Positions 1 to 11,709 of a stretch of 64,000 bases of DNA are shown piece by piece. This stretch comes from Dryas octopetala (lineage: Eukaryota > Streptophyta > Magnoliopsida > Rosales > Rosaceae), in assembly GCA_963921425.1 (NCBI GenBank), contig OY992832.1:31949475-32013474 (forward strand), read 5' to 3'. The notes beneath the pieces are model-generated. The model saw nothing but the letters and a program-made list of their open reading frames with translations. It was not told the origin of the DNA and did no database searches. Positions within the stretch are counted from its first letter, which is position 1; each line of letters starts with the position of its first letter. The position numbers were made by a program, and so were the translations under genes.

Positions 1-698
1 AAGGCTTAAACTTTAATGTTTAGTATTGAGTTATATGACTTCATCCCCCAAGCCTAAATCAAAAGTATTAAACTCTTAAAAATTTTGAATTTTTATAAAT
101 TTGAAACAATCATAGTTCAATCACACGAACAGTCACAACTATATAACAAACTGATTTGTGACTTAATCTAAAATGTCTTACTCTAGGTTAGTACCTGAAC
201 TAAAAAAAAATTAGTGTCTTGCTGCTTTACTGAAAAACTATTGATATTTGATATTTAATTTTAATTTTTTATTTTTAATAACCATCTTATTTTTTAATAA
301 ATTCCCAAATATCTGATGATTGGGGCTTTTCTGCCAGCTAGCCTGCCAAGTGGAGGCTCTAGAAACGCAACAATGCATTAGTAGGGACATTAAATGGAGC
401 CTGACCTTACCTCTGGTGCTGCATTTAAGGCCTCTTTCTCTTTCTCTGTCTGTGTAAGGTAATGGAGAAAGATAGTGGCTAGGAAAGTAGGAAGTTTTTA
501 TTTTTTGTTTGGTCTAATTTGTTTCTAGGAAGAGGCGATAGTACATGTCCCAAAAAATGGGTGTCAGGTGCGATAAGGTGAGGGACTTAAATTCTACCAT
601 TTAATGATAGTCGATCTGTTCGTGGTGGAATTCATCATTACCAATTTTATCTTCATTAATTAAGAAAAAAAAAAAAAAAAGACGCAAAAAGCTGATCA
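1..698. other. Non-coding stretch, nothing recognised
   Basis: AT-rich DNA with no convincing open reading frame. It holds an A-run near 663-680 and ends at the target duplication of the element at 709. No promoter or RNA gene could be supported. Confidence 0.5.
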
Positions 699-708
699 TA
701 TATAATAG

Positions 709-1115
709 GCCAATATTTGGGTCACTCGCAATTCGAAGGTGACCCCATTTTTTGGAATTTTGATTTTGACAATGTGGTGCATGATTGAAATTGTTTAACT
801 TTTAAATAACTAATTAAATATTATTTTTGTAAAAATTTAAATTAATTAAATATTATTTAGTTATATAATTATTGTCAATTAAGTAGAAAAAATTAATAAT
901 TTTCAATTAAAGAGTAATTTTTTGATCAAATCGTTAATTTTTTCTATTTAATCAACAACAATTATATAACCAAACGATTTTCGATTGAGTTGATTTTTGT
1001 AGAAATGATTTATAATAGGTAATTTAAAACGTGAACGGTTCCGATCATGCGTTGGTATTACCAAAATTACGATTTTGGAGGGAAAGGTGACCTTGAGTAC
1101 CCTCAGGGGGTGTCC
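709..1115. mobile_element. Non-autonomous MULE-type TIR element (407 bp)
   Basis: The two ends are diverged inverted repeats of roughly 120 bp. The left end includes GGGTCACTC and GCATGAT; the right end, read in reverse complement, includes GGGTACTC and GCATGAT in the same order. The element is bounded by an exact 10-bp direct repeat TATATAATAG at 699-708 and 1116-1125. A 9-10 bp target duplication with long inverted repeats is the Mutator (MULE) hallmark. There is no coding capacity, so it would depend on transposase from elsewhere. Confidence 0.72.
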
Positions 1116-1125
1116 TATATAATAG

Positions 1126-2596
1126 TTAGGAACTTAGGGTAAGCTACAATTTTTTTTTTTTTTTCATTTTGGTTCGAAAACACTTTGGTTATCGTGATTT
1201 TAATATTTTTTTTTTAATTTGATCATTGTATTTATGTTATTTGTAATATAAGACATTATGTATCCAATATGAGAATTTTTCTCAAATTAAAACTAATAAC
1301 TTGTTTAAACTCGTAAATTTTACTTAAGAATGATAAAAAATTATGTATATATGTAGTTTTAAATTTGATTTTTAAACAAGAATTCAAATAAATCACAATC
1401 TTAAAGTTCAACCATAAAGCTTTTATAAGCCTCAATTTCTTTAGCAAATAAATATGAAAATATAAATGAAAATTAGTTTTAGAAAGCCCATAAAATGGTA
1501 TTTCAATCCCCCAACAAAATTTTTGTTAAAAACAAATGGATAATTTATCTCCAAATTAAAGATTTGTGTTTTTTTTTTTTTTGAAAAAATTATCCTAAGA
1601 TTGCAAATAACATAAAACATAAGGACTAAATTAAATGTGTTTTGGCTAAAAAAATAAATTAAATGTGTTTTCAAGCACATAGACTGAAAAAGTTGTTTCC
1701 CCAAATACTCAAGAATGATTATGCGTCGTGGGTCATTTGGATTTTTCTTTATGTTGATTTATGCTTTGTGGACCGTGGTCCATGTCCAATTGTCGATGGT
1801 AGGTAAGGTTTTCTTAGTATATATGTTGTCACTATGACTATGAGATGATGAGGGAATGTGCCTAACTTGTAACTTGTAAATTAAGCAAGTTCCTTCAGCA
1901 AATCAAACGACCATGTTTTGCTAGCTGCTCGAATTCTATTACACCAACTTTAGTGCGGGCTTGACACTTGGGAGCCGTGTTGGATTGGTATAGATACTTA
2001 GATAGTTAGATAGAGTGAAATGAGTGGATATATATTGATAGCCAGAACACACTTGGGTTCTGCGGGTTCTGCCCATAGCTATATGCAATTATGCATGCAC
2101 AACGTGAAAGTGGCATTTCACCTTATCTTCTTAATTTTAATGCCTAAAAGGCTAAGATAGCAAGATGATGTGGTTTCACTTTTCAAACACAGCCGACTTT
2201 CTTATATGTGACATGTCTATGGACTGGACTCACAGAGCCCATGTCTCTGCGTCCACCACAGGATAATAAATAATATGAGCTATTTCCCGGAGATCAAGGA
2301 ATCAAGGAAGGAAGATAGCCCAGAAATTGAGGAGGACGTTCACCTGAAATTTTAATCTTATTCGAATTTGATGTAATTAATGGGATATGAATTTATTATT
2401 TTAACTTGATAATCTGGTTACAATCTGAATTCTATAATTTGTTAACTTAACAAATTAAATATAGATTAAAGCTAATACAATCCGACTAAATATAATATTT
2501 AATGTATATTTTATATATATTTAGTAAATATTGTATGTGTGTAATAGTAATTTAAGGTGTTTTACACATATACTCATAAGTGATTGCATTTATTTA
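1126..2596. other. Non-coding intergenic stretch
   Basis: AT-rich sequence with T-runs (about 1149-1164 and 1571-1582) and only short, low-complexity reading frames. No gene, RNA or bounded repeat was recognised. Confidence 0.5.
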
Positions 2597-2990
2597 TAGA
2601 GTGCATTAACTTTAAGGTACTTACAGCCCAAAAAGTTATTTAAAAACGCCAAATCTCACAAATTTAATTTTAAGGTAACATCAACCTACCAACAACTATA
2701 AATTTAATTTTCAAGTAACATCAACCCACCTAGAACTATAAATTAAATTTTCAGGTAACATAAATTCACTCACAACCTAAAACAGCTTCAGCACTATGCA
2801 AACAAATTTAATCGTAAAAACTTTCAATTTTCACCTGCGGTTTCAGTTTTCACCGCAGTTTCAGTTTTCATTCGCAGTTTCAGTTATGGAGAATACTCTT
2901 ATAAAGTCGCAGTTTTAGTTTGCATTTTCATTTTGCAATTTCAGTTCACAGTTTCAATTCATAATTTTAATATTTTTCTAAATTTGAGTT
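2597..2990 (+). repeat. Left part of an unclassified dispersed repeat, split by the copia insertion
   Basis: This stretch matches the reverse complement of 43860-44312, from CATTAACTTTAAGGTAC through three copies of a phrase containing AAATTTAATTTT and a core rich in CAGTTTCAGTTTTCA. The repeat resumes after the copia element at 8930-8949 and again after the MITE at 9346 to about 9370, and then diverges. A longer relative sits at 23303-25915. The class of this repeat is not known to me. Confidence 0.7.
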
Positions 2991-2995
2991 CCAGA

Positions 2996-3302
2996 TGTTA
3001 AGTGTGATGCCACGTGTTTGCTTTTCAGTGGATATAGCTAGCTGTTCAAATTTAGTTACTATTCAACCTATGAGGTTATGACACATGACTGGGTCTGTTA
3101 GTATTTTTGGTTAGAATTCAGTTAGTTTGGTTAGCTGGGTTTGGGTTCTCTGTAAGCTTAGCTTAGCTCGTGTATATATCTACACAATCAGATTCTCTTT
3201 GTAATCATCTTGATCATAATCAAAAGATTTCACTTTCTTCTATCTCCTTCTCTCAATTCCTCTGAATTTTCTCTTTTTCTTGTTCTTTCATTTTCATGAT
3301 CA
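2996..3302 (+). repeat. 5' LTR of the copia element
   Basis: 307 bp, starting TGTTAAGTG and ending TGATCA, flanked on the left by CCAGA. It carries a CACGTG G-box near 3012-3017 that is CACATG in the 3' LTR. Confidence 0.96.
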
Positions 3303-3314
3303 TGGTATCAGAGC
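3303..3314 (+). other. Primer binding site (initiator Met tRNA type)
   Basis: TGGTATCAGAGC directly follows the 5' LTR. It is the usual minus-strand primer site of plant copia elements, complementary to the 3' end of initiator methionine tRNA. The leader from here to 3911 is non-coding. Confidence 0.93.
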
Positions 3315-3911
3315 GGGTTAATTCCTGACTCTACTTCCGTTATAGCAATATCTTGTAGTATTCGGTTTTTTGTTTGAGTTTCTTGGATCTGCTTCGTCGT
3401 CTTTGAAGTTACAGTAGGGGGTTTGGTTCTACAAGATGCAAGACTGAGTTTGTTCATCAGCGAGTCTTCAAATCTTGCTTTCTACAAATGGGTATTGTGT
3501 TCTATTTTCTCTTTTTGGATTCAGAAATTGATGTGGTTGTTTCTGTGTTGATTTGGAATAAAGATGTATGATTGGTTTGTGAAGTAGTGTTTTCTTGAAG
3601 AATTGTGTGTTTATGGAAGAAGTGTGTAGTTCGACTCCATGAATTTTTTGATAGTTCTGTTTGAGAAGTAGTGTTGTAATAGAAGAAGTCTGCAAGGAGA
3701 AATAGTGAAAGAAGTTATAGTCTCTTGGATTTTCTTGAAAAAATATTAAGATTCTTTGATCGTATCTTAAGTTCTTTGAAGTTCCAGTTTCTTGGAAAAG
3801 TGTTAAGATTCTTTGAAAATTCTTTGAAGTTGGATATTCTTTGATTGTGTAGAGTTTGTCTAGTGATTGTGTGTTGTTTGTTGAAGAATTGGTAAAAGAA
3901 AATCTGTAGCT

Positions 3912-5205
3912 ATGTCAATTGCAAGTAGAGTTAATGGATTGTTGCCCCTCTTGACTTTTAAATTGACTGATTCCACTTATCTGAAATGGAGTTTTCAAAT
4001 AAGAACAGTCTTAGGAAGTCATGGATTGTTTGGATGTTTGGATGGATCAGTTGTTTGTCCTTCACAGTTTGTTCTTGATGAATATGGGGTTATACACTTG
4101 AAGTTAATCGTGCATTTCTTGAGTGGGATCAGATTGATAAGGCTCTAATTAGTTTGATGATGGCATCAGTCACTGAAGATTATGTGGAATATATTCTTGA
4201 TTGCTCTTCTGCTCATGAAGCCTGGTTGAATGTTAAAGAGAGGTACAATACTGACTCCAGAGCAACAATTATGCAACTTAAGACTGATTTCCAAACCTTG
4301 CAGAAGGGAGCATATAATATTGAAAGGTTTTTAATGAGGATTAAGCATTCTAGAGCTCAATTGTCTGCTGTTGGTGTACATGTCAATGATGATGATGTTT
4401 ATGTGGTTGCCTTGAATGGATTACCTGATGAATTTGATGCTGTAAAGGCTGTTTTGAGAGGTCACCAAGGACCTATGTCTATGAAGGAGTTTAGATCTCA
4501 GCTTCTCGCTGCTGAACAGGATATCAACAAAAAGCTTACTCTTGCCATGGTTCTAATCAATCAATGGCAGCAATGGTGGCTAAGCTTCCCACACCTAATG
4601 AAAATCAGGGGTCTATTGGACATAATCTTAATGGAAATAATCATTTTCATTATGATTCTACTTCTGTTAGTATGGATAATGGACATAGTGTCTCTGGGAA
4701 TGTTTACAATGGCAGTAATGCTTATAATGACAATAATAGCATGACTGCAGGAGGTTTTCATGGAAATGGTGGATATAATGGCCATTCTGGTGGTTATAAC
4801 AATGGTGGCAGGGGTTATAACAATAATGGATATTACAATGATGGAAGATGGAATGGAAATGGTAATGGTAGTTACTGGAATGGTAATGGTAGTTATTGGA
4901 ATAGCAATGGAGGGATAAATGGTAAAAACTGGAATTCTACTGTTGGAAGATTTAACAATAACAGTGGTAGAGGATGGAGTGGTAATGGTAGTAGGCAGAA
5001 TAATACTTGGAACAATGGCTGAAATGGAGGAAGGCAGGCTCCAGAGTGTCAAATATTCTAAAAAAGAGGTCACACTGCTATCAATTACTATGACAGGGAT
5101 AAGACTTCACAAAATCATGCATCTTTATTTGTTTGGAGTGTCAGATATGTGGTAAGAAATGACATGTTGCACTTGATTGCTTTTACAGGTCCAATTATGC
5201 ATATC
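3912..5205 (+). pseudogene. Copia gag (capsid/nucleocapsid), frameshifted
   Basis: Gag would package element RNA in cytoplasmic particles. The N-terminal part is read in one frame from 3912, shifts near 4090-4100 to a second frame through about 4540 (a typical copia gag helix region with ALNGLPDEFD), and then shifts again into an Asn/Gly-rich tail around 4564-5020. Two CCHC zinc-knuckle-like motifs follow. The first, near 5047, has lost a cysteine and carries a stop. The second, at 5139-5178, keeps its Cys-Cys-His-Cys spacing but has TGA at 5160-5162 where glycine is expected, and lies in a different frame from the first. The parts therefore cannot be translated as one protein. Confidence 0.9.
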
Positions 5206-5228
5206 AAGGATCTGGCCCACCTCAAAGC

Positions 5229-6908
5229 TTGAATGCTTTCACTGCTCAAGTTAATGTTGGCTCTGCTTCTGAGGATGTCTGGATTGCAGATACTGGAGCT
5301 ACACATCATATGACTGCAGATCTCAACAATCTCACAGTTGCTGAACCATTTGATCCTGGTGAGAAGATTACATTTGGAAGTGGTGAAAGTTTGGGGATCA
5401 AGCATATTGGTTTTGCAACTTTATCTCCTTTTCTTAGTCTTAACAATGTTTTGCATGTTCCTAGGCTAACTGCCAATCTCTTGTCTGTTCATAAATTGTG
5501 TCAAGATAATAATTGTATTGTTTCTTTTGATGAGAATGAAGTTTGGATGCAGGACAAAACAACTCTAAAGGATCTGGTCAGAGGCAAGAGTAGCAACGGA
5601 CTATACCCTATTCCAAAGAAGATTACAGTACATCTAGTGTCTTCTTCAACTTCAAATTCAGTGTCTTCTTCAGTTCCTGTTTCTACAGATTTTTTGGGTC
5701 AGCTTGTTCAGACTTCAGTTTGGCATCATAGTTTAGGTCATGCCACTAATGAGGTAGTCAATAAGATGTTGTTAGATTCTCATATCCCTGTTATCTCAGA
5801 TAGTCACCCTCATTTGTGTAAGTCTTGTTTAGGTGGTAAGATGTCAAGGATGCCTTTTCCTTCTCATGTCAATCAGTCTGTTGTTCCTTTTCACAAAATA
5901 CACAGTGATGTTTAGGGTCCTTCACCCACTATTTCTTTGGAAGGATATAGGTACTATGTACTGTTTCTAGATGAATGTACGAGATTTGTATGGATTTTCC
6001 CCATGATAAATAAATCTGATGTTTTCTCCATTTTTGTTAGATTTAATGCTTTTGTTGAAAATCAGTTTAATACTAGTATAAAAATCTTTCAGTCTGATAG
6101 TGGGGGAGAATTTTCAAGTAAAGCCTTTTCTTCTTTTCTTGCTTCAAAGGGTATTCTTCACTACTTTTCTTGTCCTTATACACCCCAACAAAATGGGATG
6201 GCTGAAAGGAAAACCAAGCATCTTGTTGAAACGTCTGTAACACTTCTACATGCTGCTAAATTACCTCAAAAATTTTGGTATCATGCCTGTTCACATGCCG
6301 CATTGCTCATTAATAGAATGCCTTGTCAACCACTTAAAATGGTTTCTCCCTATCAAAAATTGTTTCATCACTTACCTGATATTAAATCTTTCAAAAATTT
6401 TGGTACAGCTTGCTATCCATTTCTTAGACCATACAATATCAATAAGCTTCAACCTAAAAGTACTGAATGTGTTTTCTTGGGGTATGCTTTAGGGTATAAA
6501 GGAGTCATTTGTTTTAATATGTCCAATAATAGGTTGTTTTTATCTAGACATGTTATTCATGATGAATCTGTCTTTCCCTTTTCTTCAACAATATCTGCTT
6601 CTATTTCTGGGTCTGTTTCTTGTGAATCTTCTAATGTCATGACTTGTTTTCCCATTCCTAATGTTTCTGCTTCTGAACCTCCTTTGTCACTTATTGTTTC
6701 TCCTATTCTTTCTACTCCACTTTCTTCTAATTCTCATGTTGCTTCTGTTCACATATCTGAGACACATTCTCCTCTTGTTGATACTCATCTTTCTAGTTCC
6801 TCTGCTACTTCTCTTAGCACAGATCCTGCTGAGTTATCTGTCCATGATGCTACTTCTCTCATTGAGTTGACAATGCACTTGTCCCTCTTTCCATCACGGC
6901 TCAGTTGA
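5229..6908 (+). pseudogene. Copia protease and integrase, interrupted by a stop
   Basis: This is the pol segment for polyprotein cleavage and integration. The protease active-site motif DTGA is near 5289. A GAG-pre-integrase zinc module follows, with WHHSLGH near 5720 and CKSCLGGK near 5819. The integrase core carries an HSDV aspartate, QSDSGGEF near 6093 and an ENG-type QNGMAERK near 6190, giving the expected D, D and E residues. An in-frame TAG at 5913-5915 stands where the family has a conserved tryptophan just after HSDV. The frame is lost near 6880-6908, before reverse transcriptase. Confidence 0.93.
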
Positions 6909-8623
6909 CTGGTGCTAACACTCATGGTATGGTCACTCGATCCAAGGCTGGAGTTATTAAACCAAAAGCCTTTGGTGAATTTTGGTGTTTCAGTGCTATT
7001 ATGGATACCTGTCAGTTTGATGAGTTTGCTTTCTTTTCTGGACTAACTTGTATGGCTGATATTCCCCCTCTGATTGAACCCACTAGTTTTAAGATGGCCA
7101 TTGCTCAGGCAGAATGGAAGAAAGCTATGACAGAGGAAATTGAGGCTCTTCATTTACAAGGAACATGGACACTTGTCCCTAAACCACCTGATAGAAATAT
7201 TGTAGGTTGCAAATGGGTTTACAAACTTAAAAAAAATCCAGATGACACTTTATCCAGATATAAGGCAAAGTTGGTAGCTCAGGGGTTCAGTCAAGAGCAA
7301 GGTTTGGACTATGCTGAGACTTTTAGTCCTGTTGTAAGACATTCAACAGTGAGGTTTGTTTTGGCTTTAGCAGCTCAGTTTCACTAGGAATTGAAGCAAT
7401 TAGATGTGAAGAATGCTTTTCTTCATGGAGAGCTAAAGGAAGAGGTTTTCATGCGACAGCCTCAAGGTTTTGAGGATTCTACCTATCCAGATTATGTGTG
7501 TTTGCTTCAGAAGTCCTTATATGGATTAAAGCAAGCTCCTCGAGCTTAGAATGAGAAGTTTACAGGTTTTCTTCCTTCTCTGGGATTTCAATTCTCTCAT
7601 TCAGATCCTAGTCTTTTTGTTAAAGCCTCTTCTGCTGGTGTAGTTCTATTGCTGTTATATGTGGATGATATCATCATTACTGGTTCAAGTCCATCAGATT
7701 TTCAACATGTGATTGATGAGTTGAGTTTAGTTTTTGGCATGAAAGACTTAGGCAAGCTGACGTACTTTCTTGGATTGCAAATCAAATACAAGCCAGATGG
7801 TAGTATCTTTGTTTGTCAAGAAAAGTATGCAAAGGATCTTCTTGTCAAAGCTGGAATGGTTAATTGCCGACCATGTAACTCTCCCTGCAAACCTCATTTG
7901 CAAATGGTTAAGGAAGAAGGAGAGCCTTTGTCTAATCCTACTCTATACAGGAGCTTAGTTGGTGCCTTGCAATATTTAACTTTTACTAGGCCTGACATAG
8001 GCTATGCTACTAACACAGTATGTCAGTTTATGGCTAAACCAACAGAAATCCACTATGATGCAGTGAAGAAAATTCTCAAATATGTTCAAGGGACTTTAGC
8101 TCATGGTTTGCATTATCATTCTGGTCAAATGACATTGACAGCCTATAGTGATTCAGATTGGGGTGGTGACATCAATGACAGAAGGTCTACCACTAGATAC
8201 ATTGTTTATCTTGCTGGTAATCCAGTGTCTTGGCAGTCAAAGAAGCAAGGTACTGTTGCTAGAAGTTCTACTGAAGCTGAGTATAGAGCCTTAGCTAATA
8301 CCATTTCTGATATTGCTTGGCTTAGGAATGTTTTGAAGGATCTGCACATCACATTGCCCTACTATCCTCTTATTCGTTGTGACAATTTGTCTGCTATTGC
8401 TCTTGGTACCAACCCAGTTTTTCATTCCAGAATTAAGCATTTAGATACTGATTTCCACTATGTCAGAGAACGAGTTCAGTGCAAGGACATTGAGTTAGAG
8501 TATGTTTCTACTTCTGAGAACACTGCTGACATTTTAATCAAAGGATTACATAGTCCTCTTCACCATCACCATTGTTGCAACCTCAAGCTTGGTCCCCATG
8601 CTGAGGTTGAGGGGGGATGTTAA
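6905..8623 (+). pseudogene. Copia reverse transcriptase and RNase H, two premature stops
   Basis: Would copy element RNA into DNA. Landmarks in one frame are GCKWVYKLK near 7207, [11 protein letters not shown] near 7400, [11 protein letters not shown] near 7520, the catalytic YVDD at 7658-7669, and RNase H with YSDSDWGG near 8145 and SSTEAEYRAL near 8265. TAG stops at 7385-7387 and 7547-7549 replace tryptophans expected by the family. The terminal TAA at 8621-8623 lies inside the first six bases of the 3' LTR, so the normal end of pol overlaps the LTR. Confidence 0.95.
8603..8617 (+). other. Polypurine tract
   Basis: GAGGTTGAGGGGGGA immediately precedes the 3' LTR. It would prime plus-strand DNA synthesis. 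Confidence 0.88.
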
Positions 8624-8924
8624 GTGTGATGCCACATGTCTGCTTTTCAGTAGATATATCTAGCTGTTCAAATTTAGTTACTATTCATTCTCTGAGGTTA
8701 TGACACATAGCTAGGTCTGTTAGTATTTTTGGTTAGAATTCAGTTAGTTTGGTTACCTGGGTTTGGGTTCTCTGTAAGCTTAGCTTAGCTCGTGTATATA
8801 TCTACACAATCAGATTCTCTTTGTAATCATCTTGATCATAATCAAAAGACTTCACTTTCTTCTATCTCCTTCTCTCAATTCCTCTGAATTTTCTCTTTTT
8901 CTTGTTCTTTCATTTTCGTGATCA
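8618..8924 (+). repeat. 3' LTR of the copia element
   Basis: 307 bp, about 96 percent identical to the 5' LTR, starting TGTTAAGTG and ending TGATCA. It is followed by the CCAGA target duplication. Confidence 0.96.
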
Positions 8925-8949
8925 CCAGATCTTTTGACAAAATAAAAAA

Positions 8950-9345
8950 GGGATTAATGTCATTTTGCTCCCCAGACTATTATACATGTATCAGTTTGCT
9001 CCTCAGACTTCTAATTTGAAAAATTAAGAGACCCTGACTTTTTCAATTTTGTCAATTAAAGTTATTCCGTCAATTTATACATTTTTCATCTAAAATGTCG
9101 AGATGATCAACCAGAATTTAGTGAGAAATAAAAGAGGAAAAATGATGCATGAGGAAAAAATGATAAGATCTAAATGGAAGAGACCATTTTGCCCTTAAAG
9201 ATTTGGATAAAAAATGTGTAAATTGACGGAAGAACATCAATTGGCAAAATTGAAAAAGTCAGAGTCCTTAATTTTCCAAATTAGAAGTCTGGGGAGCAAA
9301 CTGATACAAGTGTAATAGTCTGGGGAGCAAAATGGTATTAATCTC
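8950..9345. mobile_element. MULE-type MITE with long inverted repeats (396 bp)
   Basis: Left arm GGGATTAATGTCATTTTGC and right arm (reverse complement GAGATTAATACCATTTTGC) pair over roughly 140 bp, both continuing with TCAGTTTGCTCC and TAATTTG. The flanks carry an exact 9-bp duplication AATAAAAAA at 8941-8949 and 9346-9354. The related repeat at 43860-44312 lacks this insertion, which independently confirms both boundaries. Non-coding. Confidence 0.85.
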
Positions 9346-9411
9346 AATAAAAAAAGAGTTTCAGATATGCGAAGAAGAAGAACAAAAAGATGATGAAGAG
9401 AGACATAGCGG

Positions 9412-9413
<2 letters not shown>

Positions 9414-9482
<69 letters not shown>
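9414..9482 (+). repeat. (GA)n microsatellite, about 34 units
   Basis: Uninterrupted GA dinucleotide run. It produces long Arg-Glu and Ser-Leu reading frames that are not genes. Confidence 0.97.
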
Positions 9483-9488
<6 letters not shown>

Positions 9489-10943
9489 GAAAGAGAAAGA
9501 CAAAAAATAAGAAATAAAATGAAAATTGACCATAATTCAAAATAAGTCAGTTTGATGCAATTGATAGTTACCTTGTTGTTAAATAAAATTAATTGGTGCA
9601 CAAGAGATTAAATAGGATGTATAACATGCACCCTATAGTAATTAATTCTTATTTATATATAAGAAAAGAATCATTGAACCTAATATTAATAATTTTGTCA
9701 AAAAAAAACCTAATATTAATAACATTTGATCATGTCTAAATGTCTAAATATCTAAATAAATTTGATGCTAGTAGGACATGGATTGACAGGTTTAATTCAC
9801 TAATTCGAATAAGGTCCATTGATTTTAACTATTAAATTTTAATAACTTTTTAGTTTAGGTATCAAAATTAAATAGTATTTTAGATTAGGTACTAGTTGAA
9901 AAGTCAAACAAAATAATAAAGTAAAAGGTATTACAATTTACAAATATTACATCACATGCCACTACAATAAAAAAATATATATATATTACATCACAAATAT
10001 TATATTAATTTATAACATATTGTATTAAAATAAAATAAAATCAATCCAGTTACAACTTAACTGTGACTGTTTTGGTAGATTGAAAGAGACAACTCACACT
10101 ACTATAATATGTATTATTTTGAGTAAAAGTATTGTTTTGACCTCTATTTATACAGTTCATATTATATTGTAGTATAATTTCTCTAAAAAAAATTTAATTA
10201 AGTCACAATTTAACTGTGACTGTCTCACAACTTAGATGTAATTGTTGTTCAGTCACAACTAAATTTGAAGTTGTGAGTATCGTACATTTATAACTAAATG
10301 TGAAACTGAGATTACATTAACAAACTTTCAAGATAATATAAAAGCCTCAAGGACAATTTTGTCAAAACCTTATAAATTTTAACTAACACCCATCATATGT
10401 TGGCCAAAAGACAAAAATATCAAATGAAAAATGCTCAAATCAAAGGGGCCAACATATTTGTGACATATTCTAAAAAACTACATTTAAATTTGATAGTTCA
10501 ATTGAAATATTATATGGTCTTGATGCTATATCAAAAAATTATTAAAATTTAATATTTAATCCTAATTTTCTAATTCGAATATGATCTGAATTTGTTAATC
10601 TGATTATAAATGGATTTCGATATGAATTTAGGTTAATCCAATCTGAACTCTAATCCGTTTTCAGGTCTAGCCATAACCCAGCCCAAACCTTGCGTCTTAT
10701 TCTAAAAGCAGCAGCTAGGGTCTAGCCTGCTGTGCTGTATACCCAATGAAGCACAGTTGGGCTTGATCTTTGAATCCAAAGGCCACTAACAGGCTTGATG
10801 CATACGATAGCCGAAGGTCCAACAGTGTGGGCCGAAGATCCAACACAAGAAGACAACCAGCATTCACAAAAGTTGAAAGAGTTATCAACTCATCATCGAT
10901 CAAAGTACTTTTATCTAAGGCCACACAATGAATGAAAACTAAA
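9483..10943. other. Non-coding intergenic stretch
   Basis: AT-rich DNA without a supportable gene. A weak inverted relation exists around 10190-10290 (TCACAA/TTGTGA-type words), too short to define an element. A less AT-rich patch at about 10670-10920 holds only a 69-codon chance frame. Confidence 0.5.
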
Positions 10944-10952
10944 CTAAAAATA

Positions 10953-11601
10953 GGTTGAATTACACTTTACACCTTAGATATACGTCATTTTTTATTTTGG
11001 TAGCTGATGTTCAAAATATTTCAATGTAAAACTTAAAGTTTATGAAATTTACAATATACCCATTTTGTTACTTTTTTTTGTTAATTTTGACTGCATATAG
11101 CATGTATGTGATTCATTTACACTGATGTGAACAATAAATTTATGTCACGTGGACAAATAAAATAAACAAAAAATAAATTAGAAAAAAACAGTTAAATTAT
11201 TATATATTAAAAAAATTAAAAGACAACATTAAAATTAAATATAAAATTATCTCGTTCATCCCTACCTCTCCCTTCTCCCAGCCTCATCTCTTTTGTTTCC
11301 AGTTTTTTGTTTTTTCAAATTTTTAATTAATTTTTAATTTTTTAACCTAGAAAATTTTAGTTGGCTTCTTAATTTGGGTTTTTTTTTTTTTTTTTTTTTC
11401 CACATAGTATAAAATGTATTGTTGTCATCAGTGTAAATGAATCTCACATATGATATATGCAGTCAAACTTAATAAAAAAGTTAACAGAAAGGGCACATTG
11501 TAATTTTTATAAACTTTAGGTTTCATATTGAAACGTTTTGAATATCGAGTACTAAAGTAAAAAATAATCTATACTTGAGGGGTGTAAAATGTAAATAACC
11601 C
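10953..11601. mobile_element. MULE-type MITE with about 205-bp inverted repeats (649 bp)
   Basis: Left end GGTTGAATTACACTTTACAC pairs with the right end (reverse complement GGGTTATTTACATTTTACAC), and similarity continues inward through GACTGCATATA and GATTCATTTACACTGATG on both arms. The flanks carry an exact 9-bp duplication CTAAAAATA at 10944-10952 and 11602-11610. Non-coding. It lies about 110 bp beyond the 3' end of the X8 gene. Confidence 0.85.
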
Positions 11602-11709
11602 CTAAAAATAATTTCATTTCATCTCCATGTCTCCGTGATACAATAGTGCTTTAGAAAACTAAAAATCTGCTTCAGAGTTAAATCTGCATGCAAATCCTCT
11701 ATTCTTTCA

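Larger units (their letters stand above)
2996..8924 (+). mobile_element. Ty1/copia LTR retrotransposon, complete structure, coding capacity lost
   Basis: A 5,929-bp element in plus orientation: 5' LTR 2996-3302, initiator-Met-tRNA-type primer site 3303-3314, gag, protease, integrase, reverse transcriptase, RNase H, polypurine tract about 8603-8617, 3' LTR 8618-8924. The 5-bp target duplication CCAGA lies at 2991-2995 and 8925-8929. Integrase precedes reverse transcriptase, which defines the copia superfamily; the gag style suggests an Ale/Retrofit-like lineage with low certainty. The LTRs are the same length and differ at about 13 of 307 positions (about 4 percent), so insertion was not recent. 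The coding region has at least four frame changes and five stops, so the copy cannot move by itself. Confidence 0.97.

Noticed and set aside
4561..5073. 170-codon minus-strand frame opposite the gag tail
   Set aside because: Low-complexity shadow of the Asn/Gly-rich gag tail; no independent evidence.
9237..9601. Open frames of repeated Ser-Leu or Arg-Glu on both strands
   Set aside because: They are created by the (GA)n microsatellite; no start context, domain or splice support.
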